Shown: one piece after another, positions 6,136 through 11,517 of the stretch
Position numbering within the stretch: the stretch's first letter is position 1
Layout of the letters: each line of letters starts with the position of its first letter
Origin: an uncultured Collinsella sp.
GTDB lineage: Bacteria; Actinomycetota; Coriobacteriia; Coriobacteriales; Coriobacteriaceae
DNA: 11,517 nucleotides
Assembly: GCA_900540095.1 (NCBI GenBank)
Contig: UQEO01000061.1
Span: forward strand, 1 to 11,517
Reading direction: 5' to 3'
Position numbers and translations under genes: made by a program
Notes under the pieces: generated by a model
What the model was told of the DNA's origin: nothing
Databases searched by the model: none
The model's input: the letters and a program-made list of their open reading frames with translations, nothing else

Positions 6136-7893
6136 CTACAGCTGCCAGGCCGCCGCTTCCTTTTGCAGCGCAACCATGCGGGCGAATTCTCCACCTGCCG
6201 CTTTGAGCTGCGCCGGGGTGCCCTGTTCGGCAACCACGCCATTCTTGAGCACAACGATTTTGTCGGCATTTTCCACCGTACGCATACGGTGGGCAATAAC
6301 GATAACCGTCTTACCTGCAAGCAGACGGGAGAGTGCCTGTTGCACCACGGTCTCGTTCTCCACATCCAAGCTTGCCGTCGCCTCGTCCAACAGCACGATA
6401 GGCGCGTCTTTGAGCAGTGCGCGGGCGATGGAGATGCGCTGGCGCTCGCCGCCGGAGAGTTTGGAGCCGTTCTCTCCAATCATAGTGTCATAGCCCTGCG
6501 GCATGCGGTTCACGAACTCGTCACAGTTGGCGGCACGCGCGGCTGCAAGCACTTCCTCATCGGTGGCATCACGACGCCCGAGGCGGATGTTTCCCATCAC
6601 CGTGTCGTCAAAGAGCAGCACGTCTTGGAACACAATGGCGTAGTCGCGCAGCAGCACCTCGGGATCCACGCCCGCAACATCCACACCGCCCACGGCAACC
6701 TTGCCCGCAGTGGCATCCCAAAAGCGCGCGGCCAGGCGGCTCACCGTAGACTTACCGGAACCCGAAGGACCGACCAGCGCCGTGACCTCGCCTTCCTTGG
6801 CGGTAAAGCTCACATCGGTAAGAACTTTCTCGCCGGCGCGTCCGTCCTCGCCCGCACCATAGCCAAATGCCACGTGATCGAACACCACATCGTGGCCCGC
6901 GGGCTCAAATTTCTCGCTGCCCCGCGCCACAGGCTCTTCCATGATGGAACGCATGCGCTTGGCAGACGACTCGGCGACGAACAGCTCGGACATTAACATT
7001 AACGCCTGGTCAAACGGCGCATAGATACGGCTCACCATAAGCAGGAAGGCAAACATCACCAAAAAGTCGACCTGCCCGGAGGCGACCATCGCAGCACCCG
7101 TGACCAGCGTAGTGGCAATGCCCAGACGCAGGATGGCAAAGGCGGAGTTGACCAAAAGCCCGTTAGCGAGCTCGCCCTTGGTGGTCTCGCGCTCCTCGGC
7201 ATCGATCACAACGTTGAGTCCCTCAAGATAATGGGCCTCTTGGTTGGTGGCGCGGATCTCGCGAACGCAGTCGAGCGTCTCTTGAATCGCCTCGGTAACC
7301 TTGACCTTCTCGGCGCGCACGCGATCGAACACCGGAGTCATGGGGCCGCGTGTTAGATACAGCACGGCAAAGGCCACGGGAACGCTCCAAAACGCCGCGA
7401 TCGCCAGCTGCCAGCAAAAGAACAGCGACGCCACGAACACAATGGCGCTTGCGATGATGGCACCCCAAAGCTCTCCCAGCACGTGGCTGTAGGCGTGCTC
7501 CATGGCCTGGACGTCACCCATGATGGTCTCGGTTAAATCGGCCAGATCACGACGACCAAAAAACGACAGCGGCAGTTTGCGCAAGCGCTCGGCAATCTCC
7601 ATACGCTGCTTGCCGCACTCCTCGTAAAAGATGCAGTAGGTGTAGTAATACTGCTGCCAGTTAGAAGCGAAGAGCAACACAAAAAAGACCAGGAGGCCGC
7701 CCACGATCGGCAGGGCATCCGGCAGGTCAGCCCCGCTGGCGAGGTGTTCGACAAAACCGGCCATAACCAGGAATAAAAAGCCCATGCCGGCCATGGTAAT
7801 AAGATTGGTGAGCGTGGTCCAGAAAATGCCGCGTTTTACGCCGGCGACGCCTTTATCGGATAGGAAATACTTCTTTTGGAATGAGGCGAACAT
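6136..7893 (-). CDS. ABC transporter, fused permease/ATPase, second subunit
   Basis: A 585-residue half-transporter of the exporter fold: six membrane helices (about 23-320) fused to a nucleotide-binding domain (about 335-585). ATPase motifs: Walker A GPSGSGKST (375-383), Q-loop Gln423, signature LSGGE (479-483), Walker B IVLLDE with Glu504 and D-loop SLD, H-loop His535. All catalytic residues are present, so it should hydrolyse ATP. The start ATG directly abuts the stop codon of the preceding ABC gene (TAAATG), with AGGGAGG about ten bases upstream inside that gene, implying coupled translation and a 1:1 heterodimer. Generic annotation would be a multidrug or lipid exporter, but the arrangement with a divergent AraC regulator resembles YbtP/YbtQ. 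Substrate and direction are not decided by sequence alone. Confidence 0.93.
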   Translation of the reverse strand: MFASFQKKYFLSDKGVAGVKRGIFWTTLTNLITMAGMGFLFLVMAGFVEHLASGADLPDALPIVGGLLVFFVLLFASNWQQYYYTYCIFYEECGKQRMEIAERLRKLPLSFFGRRDLADLTETIMGDVQAMEHAYSHVLGELWGAIIASAIVFVASLFFCWQLAIAAFWSVPVAFAVLYLTRGPMTPVFDRVRAEKVKVTEAIQETLDCVREIRATNQEAHYLEGLNVVIDAEERETTKGELANGLLVNSAFAILRLGIATTLVTGAAMVASGQVDFLVMFAFLLMVSRIYAPFDQALMLMSELFVAESSAKRMRSIMEEPVARGSEKFEPAGHDVVFDHVAFGYGAGEDGRAGEKVLTDVSFTAKEGEVTALVGPSGSGKSTVSRLAARFWDATAGKVAVGGVDVAGVDPEVLLRDYAIVFQDVLLFDDTVMGNIRLGRRDATDEEVLAAARAANCDEFVNRMPQGYDTMIGENGSKLSGGERQRISIARALLKDAPIVLLDEATASLDVENETVVQQALSRLLAGKTVIVIAHRMRTVENADKIVVLKNGVVAEQGTPAQLKAAGGEFARMVALQKEAAAWQL

Positions 7894-9720
7894 TTAGGCC
7901 TCGCCTCCCTTCGTGACGGCGGCATCCGCGGTCGCTGCAGTTATTTTCCAGCTCGCGGCCTGTTCGTATTCGGCCCACATCTTGGCATACAGGCCATTTT
8001 GGGACAGCAACTCGGCATGGGTACCCGACTCCTGCACGCTGCCCTGGTTGAGCACCACGATTTGGTCTGCGCCCACCACGGTCGAAAGCCGGTGCGCAAT
8101 CATAATGACCGTGCGACCCGCCGCCAGCTTGCTAAAGGCGCGCTGAATGAGCGCCTCGTTCTCGGGATCGGCAAACGCCGTGGCCTCATCGAGCACCACG
8201 ATAGGCGCGTCTTTAAGGATCGCGCGGGCGAGGGCCACGCGCTGGACCTCGCCGCCCGAAAGATATGCTCCGCCGGCACCGAGCATGGTATTGATGCCCT
8301 GCGGGAGCTTGGCCACAATGTCGTCGCACTGAGCTGCGGAGAGGGCCGCACACACTTCGTCGTCAGTGGCCGTAGGCTTGGAGGCGCGCACGTTATCGGC
8401 AAGTGTTTGCCGGAACAGCTGGTTGGTCTGGAACACGAAGGCGACCTGGTCCATAAGCTCGTGCGGATCCATATCGCGAACGTCCACACCGCCTACGAGC
8501 ACTCGACCCGAGGAAACATCCCAAAAACGCGGGATCAGGCTTGCGCAGGTTGACTTACCGCCACCCGAGGGACCCACCAGGGCGAGGGTGCTACCAGCGG
8601 AAACGCTAAAACTCACATGGCTGACAGCAGGTGCTTCAGCACCCTCGTACGTAAAGCTCACGTCCTCAAATCGCACGTCGCCGCCGGCAGGGTGCTTGGG
8701 TTGGGCGGGCACGGAGAGCTGCTTGGAATCCATGACGCTTCGAATGCGAGCCAGCGAATCAGCACTCATCTGAGAGGCCTCGCCCACAAACATGAGCTTG
8801 GTCATGGCCGTCGGCACCACGGCCGAAAATATCGCGTAAAACGTGAAGTTGACCATAAAATGCGCGAAGTCCGTCTCACCCGGTGCCAACAGCAACGCCA
8901 CGGGCAACAGGAATGCCACAAGACCATTGAGCGCGGTAAGGTTGAGTACCTGCGGACCTCGGCAGAACGTGCCCGAATAGTTTTGTGCCATGTCGGCGTA
9001 TTCGGCGATCGCATCGTGGAAGGCCTTAAAGGAGTAGACCGTCTGCTGAAACACCTTGACCACGGGGATGCCGCGTACGTATTCGGTGCCGGTCTTGTTC
9101 ATCTTGACCAGCGCTCCCATGTAGGCCTTCATGAACTCGGCGCCCTTGCCGCCCATCATGGCGGCCATGGCGCCAAACGAAACGACGACCGAGATAAGGC
9201 ATGCAGCCCCCAGACGCCAATCGAGGGCGAAAAGCAGCACGAGCAGACCTGCGACCATGGCGGTGGCGCCGGCGATATCGGGCAGCATGTGCGCGAGCAG
9301 GGTCTCGGTGGAGGCGGCACATCCGTCTACAATACGGCGCAGCTCACCGGTAGCGTGCATGTCAAAGTAGCCAAGCGGCAGCTTGAGCAGGTGCTCGCTC
9401 GCAGTCTTGCGGATATTGGACGCGCAGCGAAACGCAGACAGGTGCGTGCACATGAGGCCTGCGAAATACACTACGATGCTTGCCAGGGCAAAACCAACGG
9501 CCCACCAGCCATACATCGCGATATCGGTGGCTTCGCTCCAGTTAGGCGCCACAGCGATCAGGTCTCGCGCGACAAACCAGATGCACACGTACGGGCCAAA
9601 GCCCAGCAGCTGCGAGAGCGCCGAGAGCGCCATGCCCAAATACGTTAGGAATTTACGGTCGCCGGCATATGCAAGTAGCTCGCCGATACCGCCGCCTTCC
9701 CTTTTTGATCCCTTTGCCAT
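7894..9720 (-). CDS. ABC transporter, fused permease/ATPase, first subunit
   Basis: A 608-residue half-transporter: membrane domain at about 20-325 with six predicted helices, nucleotide-binding domain at about 348-590. Walker A is GPSGGGKST (383-391), Q-loop Gln431, signature LSGGE (487-491), Walker B IVVLDE with catalytic Glu512, H-loop His543. The stretch after Walker B reads DEATAFADPENE, where most exporters have DEATSALD. I associate the AFADPENE form with the siderophore importers YbtP/YbtQ and IrtA/IrtB, which use an exporter fold for uptake. The ATG has AAAGGA five bases upstream. It is first in a two-gene operon and is divergent from the AraC-type regulator 120 bases away. A metallophore or similar import role is inferred, and export remains possible. 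Confidence 0.93.
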   Translation of the reverse strand: MAKGSKREGGGIGELLAYAGDRKFLTYLGMALSALSQLLGFGPYVCIWFVARDLIAVAPNWSEATDIAMYGWWAVGFALASIVVYFAGLMCTHLSAFRCASNIRKTASEHLLKLPLGYFDMHATGELRRIVDGCAASTETLLAHMLPDIAGATAMVAGLLVLLFALDWRLGAACLISVVVSFGAMAAMMGGKGAEFMKAYMGALVKMNKTGTEYVRGIPVVKVFQQTVYSFKAFHDAIAEYADMAQNYSGTFCRGPQVLNLTALNGLVAFLLPVALLLAPGETDFAHFMVNFTFYAIFSAVVPTAMTKLMFVGEASQMSADSLARIRSVMDSKQLSVPAQPKHPAGGDVRFEDVSFTYEGAEAPAVSHVSFSVSAGSTLALVGPSGGGKSTCASLIPRFWDVSSGRVLVGGVDVRDMDPHELMDQVAFVFQTNQLFRQTLADNVRASKPTATDDEVCAALSAAQCDDIVAKLPQGINTMLGAGGAYLSGGEVQRVALARAILKDAPIVVLDEATAFADPENEALIQRAFSKLAAGRTVIMIAHRLSTVVGADQIVVLNQGSVQESGTHAELLSQNGLYAKMWAEYEQAASWKITAATADAAVTKGGEA

Positions 9721-9840
9721 GAGATTCCTTTCTAACGGCTTGAGAGTTAACCGTAATCAACTTATCATTGATATGTTAGCCAAGGCACACAATCGAGCCA
9801 GGCGTGGATGTTTCTGCAAAGGAAGGGGACGCTTTCGAAA
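9721..9840. promoter_or_regulatory. Divergent control region between the ABC operon and the AraC-type gene
   Basis: These 120 bases must carry both promoters. The centre (9745-9780) is AT-rich and includes small symmetries, ATCAA/TTGAT (9757-9773) and ACGG/CCGT (about 9734-9753). No -35/-10 pair is convincing on either strand. The position suits binding by the adjacent AraC-type protein, but the site itself is not resolved. Confidence 0.45.
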
Positions 9841-10839
9841 ATGCATCGGGCCGCGACCAACATAACCGAGCTATACGCACCACAGTTTGAGCAGTTTGGC
9901 CTGGAGCTTTCCGGCAAGGGCGCCGTCTTTACCGGCGAGGTAGCAAATGATCGGGCGCACGGACGCGCATGGATCATGCCCCTCTCCCCCACCTGCATCG
10001 TCATAGAGCATTTCATTACCCCGACGCACGATATGTACCTGACCGAATACACACCTGAGCCGTACGCCTGCGTGAGCGAAGTCAGCGCGCCCACACTTAC
10101 ATGCATGCCCGAGGCTGGCATAACGCCTGCGAACCTTACACTCTTGCATGGACCGTGGCCAAACAATGCCGTTTGCAGCTTTATCCAAGATAACTGTGGC
10201 GAGGAATTAAGCCCACTGTTTGCAGGGCAACTCTACCACTCGCGCTCGGTGCTCTTTTTGCCTGGATATTTTGACGAACTGGAGCACCGCTATCCCACCG
10301 AATTCGCGGGAATCTTTGAGGCGTTTGCCGAGCCATGGCACGAGGAAGCGGCGTCTGCCATCTGCCACACGCTGCGCCGGATTAACGAGAACCGCGCCCG
10401 CACCGTAGGCGGGCACGTCTATATGCAAGGCATCGTGGAGACCATGGTCGCCGAGCTCGCCTGTTCGCGCGCGGCCCACAAGCAGGCGCGGCAGGCGGCA
10501 GACACACGCGTCAGCATAACCATTGCCGAAGAAGCAACGGCAATGATTGAGCGCGCACTCGACAAAGGCAGACGTGTGGGTATCAACGAGGTGGCCGAGA
10601 GGCTCTACACAAGCCGCTCCAAACTATGCGCCACCTTTAAGGCCCAAACAGGCGAGTCGATGGGCGCCTACATTCGCAGACGCCGTATGGAGCGAGCACA
10701 GGACCTTTTGGCCGATAGCGCGCTCACGATAGCGCAGGTAGCAGAGCGCCTAGGCTACCCTCAGCAGGCCGCCTTCACCCAAGCCTTCAAACAATACACC
10801 GGCACCACCCCCACCACCTGGCGTTCCCAACATATATAA
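9841..10839 (+). CDS. AraC/XylS-family transcriptional regulator
   Basis: A DNA-binding regulator of 332 residues from the ATG at 9841. The C-terminal AraC domain has two helix-turn-helix motifs: INEVAERLYTSRSKLCATFK with QTGESMGAYIRRRRMERAQDLL after it, then the second, LTIAQVAERLGYPQQAAFTQAFKQYTGTTPTTWR, matching the family signature up to the closing P-x-x-[WY]-R. The N-terminal 200 residues form a sensor domain without a recognised fold. They contain five scattered cysteines, and histidines that could suit metal or chelate sensing, but this is weak. Start choice: 9841 has AAGGAAGGGG 12 bases upstream. An ATG at 9808 in the same frame would add 11 residues but lacks a good ribosome-binding site. 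It probably controls the divergent ABC pair, as YbtA does for ybtPQ. Confidence 0.9.
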   Translation: MHRAATNITELYAPQFEQFGLELSGKGAVFTGEVANDRAHGRAWIMPLSPTCIVIEHFITPTHDMYLTEYTPEPYACVSEVSAPTLTCMPEAGITPANLTLLHGPWPNNAVCSFIQDNCGEELSPLFAGQLYHSRSVLFLPGYFDELEHRYPTEFAGIFEAFAEPWHEEAASAICHTLRRINENRARTVGGHVYMQGIVETMVAELACSRAAHKQARQAADTRVSITIAEEATAMIERALDKGRRVGINEVAERLYTSRSKLCATFKAQTGESMGAYIRRRRMERAQDLLADSALTIAQVAERLGYPQQAAFTQAFKQYTGTTPTTWRSQHI

Positions 10840-10840
10840 A

Positions 10841-10869
10841 GAATGGGGGCGCCAACGGCGCCCTCATTC
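10841..10869 (+). terminator. Hairpin directly after the AraC-type gene
   Basis: Arms GAATGGGGGCGCC and GGCGCCCTCATTC pair at 13 positions including one G-U, with a three-base AAC loop. It begins one base after the stop codon. The stem is strong, but what follows (ACCAAATTCCATTC) is not a T-run, so termination by this hairpin alone is uncertain. Confidence 0.6.
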
Positions 10870-10917
10870 ACCAAATTCCATTCAGCCCCACCTGACCCGA
10901 ACGGCCGAGTCGTTGCA

Positions 10918-11058
10918 GAACCCGGGAGCCCCGGCAGGGCGGGTGCTTGCTCAAAATGAGTTCCGCACGCAAAGAAGGCCACTTAATGTGGCCTTCGTCT
11001 TGCGCAGGACTGTTCGAAATTTTGAGGAAGCACCCGCCCTGCCGGGGCTCCCGGGTTC
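10918..11058. repeat. 141-bp fold-back element with 31-bp perfect inverted arms
   Basis: The left arm (10918-10948) and right arm (11028-11058) are exact reverse complements over 31 bases, starting GAACCCGGGAGCC and ending GGGCGGGTGCTT on the left. After a single mismatch, pairing continues with CTCAAAAT (10950-10957) and ATTTTGAG (11019-11026). The middle pairs in part, and the tip is AAGGCCAC-TTAAT-GTGGCCTT (10975-10995). Almost the whole segment can fold as one long hairpin. It lies between convergent genes and ends four bases before the gatB stop codon. No open frame inside looks coding. It could be a MITE-like element, a dispersed palindromic repeat or an extended bidirectional terminator. 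Confidence 0.85.
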
Positions 11059-11062
11059 CCGT

Positions 11063-11517
11063 TTACGAGAGCGACGTTCTCAGCAACTCGTTGAAGAGCT
11101 TCGGGTTGCCCTTGCCGCGACTCGCCTTCATGCACTGGCCCACCAAAAAGCCGATGACCTTTTGGTTACCGTCACGATACTGCTGCGCCTGATCGGCACA
11201 GTTCGCCAGCACCTCGTCCACGATCGGCTGCAGTGCGCCGGCATCGCTCACCTGACGCATACCGCGCTCGTCGACAATCTTGTTGGGGTCGTCGCCGGTC
11301 TGGGCCATGGCCTCAAAGACCTCGTGCGCCTGGTTGGAGCTGATGGCATCGGTCGCCAGCAGCTTGGCAAGGGCTGCCACCTGAGCCGGCGCAATGCCGG
11401 ACTCGGCTAGTGAAACGCCTGCACCCTTAAGGTAGGCGATCATCTCGTTCACCAGCAGGTTTGCGACCGTCTGGGCCTCCCTGCCGGCCCCACCGGCCGC
11501 AGCCGGCAGACCCGCCA
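11063..11517 (-). CDS. gatB: Aspartyl/glutamyl-tRNA amidotransferase subunit B, C-terminal part (cut by window edge)
   Basis: The C-terminal end of GatB, the subunit of GatCAB that binds mischarged Glu-tRNAGln or Asp-tRNAAsn and activates the acyl group for amidation. The visible 150 or so residues are the GatB/YqeY tail domain that grips the tRNA: AKLLATDAISSNQAHEVFEAMAQTGDDPNKIVDERGM, then SDAGALQPIVDEVLAN, and the very conserved end GFLVGQCMKASRGKGNPKLFNELLRTSL. The frame stays open to base 11517 (GLPAAAGGAGREAQTVANLL upstream of the first possible GTG), so the gene runs out of the window and 11452 is not its start. The catalytic cradle domain lies outside. The fold-back element sits four bases past its stop. 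Confidence 0.92.
   Translation of the reverse strand, partial: AGLPAAAGGAGREAQTVANLLVNEMIAYLKGAGVSLAESGIAPAQVAALAKLLATDAISSNQAHEVFEAMAQTGDDPNKIVDERGMRQVSDAGALQPIVDEVLANCADQAQQYRDGNQKVIGFLVGQCMKASRGKGNPKLFNELLRTSLS

Noticed and set aside
9808..9840. Longer N-terminus for the AraC-type regulator starting at 9808
   Set aside because: The 9808 ATG lacks a good ribosome-binding site, whereas AAGGAAGGGG precedes the 9841 ATG. The spacing of 12 is a little long, so the choice is moderate.
11063..11452. A separate short gene starting at the GTG at 11452
   Set aside because: The frame continues without a stop to the window edge and the sequence is the GatB tail domain, so this is an internal codon of gatB.

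Overview
The window looks like chromosomal DNA of a high-GC anaerobic actinobacterium of the Coriobacteriia, most likely Collinsella or a close relative. This is inferred from base composition, protein style, the rplM-rpsI and gatB sequences and the repeat style. No database search was run. It holds eight protein genes (one cut by the right edge), one tmRNA gene and several structured intergenic stretches.

Left part (1-2514), minus strand. The ribosomal protein pair rplM-rpsI (L13, S9) has a visible sigma70-type promoter upstream and a strong terminator downstream. Next is a patatin-like phospholipase of the YjjU type. Then comes a gene-free 541-base stretch with three consecutive GGAAA/TTTCC stem-loops, several small TTC-loop hairpins and three fragments that copy the T-arm end of the neighbouring tmRNA.

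Middle (2515-6130). ssrA (tmRNA, minus) is complete, with acceptor stem, encoded CCA, a tag ending in ALAA and a rho-independent terminator. On the plus strand follows a 144-residue soluble helical protein of unknown function that appears to contain an internal duplication. It converges on a two-gene minus-strand operon: a short DUF6110-like membrane-anchored protein, then a P1B-like P-type ATPase with an HMA_2-like N-terminus and an unusual Y-S-C-A-L-K-L transmembrane motif. A nearly perfect 30-bp palindrome sits in the leader of this operon, and a perfect 25-bp palindrome lies just beyond it.

Right part (6131-11517). Two half-size ABC exporter-fold proteins are encoded back to back on the minus strand, probably as a heterodimer. 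A divergent AraC-family regulator lies on the plus strand. Regulator plus two fused permease-ATPases, with the DEATAFADPENE variant after Walker B, recalls the YbtA-YbtP-YbtQ / IrtAB siderophore importers, so a metallophore or small-molecule uptake role is a reasonable but unproven idea. After the AraC gene comes a 141-bp fold-back element with 31-bp perfect arms, ending four bases before the stop codon of gatB (3' part only).

The most notable items are the fold-back element at 10918-11058, the DUF6110/P-type ATPase operon with its palindrome, the AraC/ABC-pair locus, and the tmRNA-derived fragments next to ssrA.
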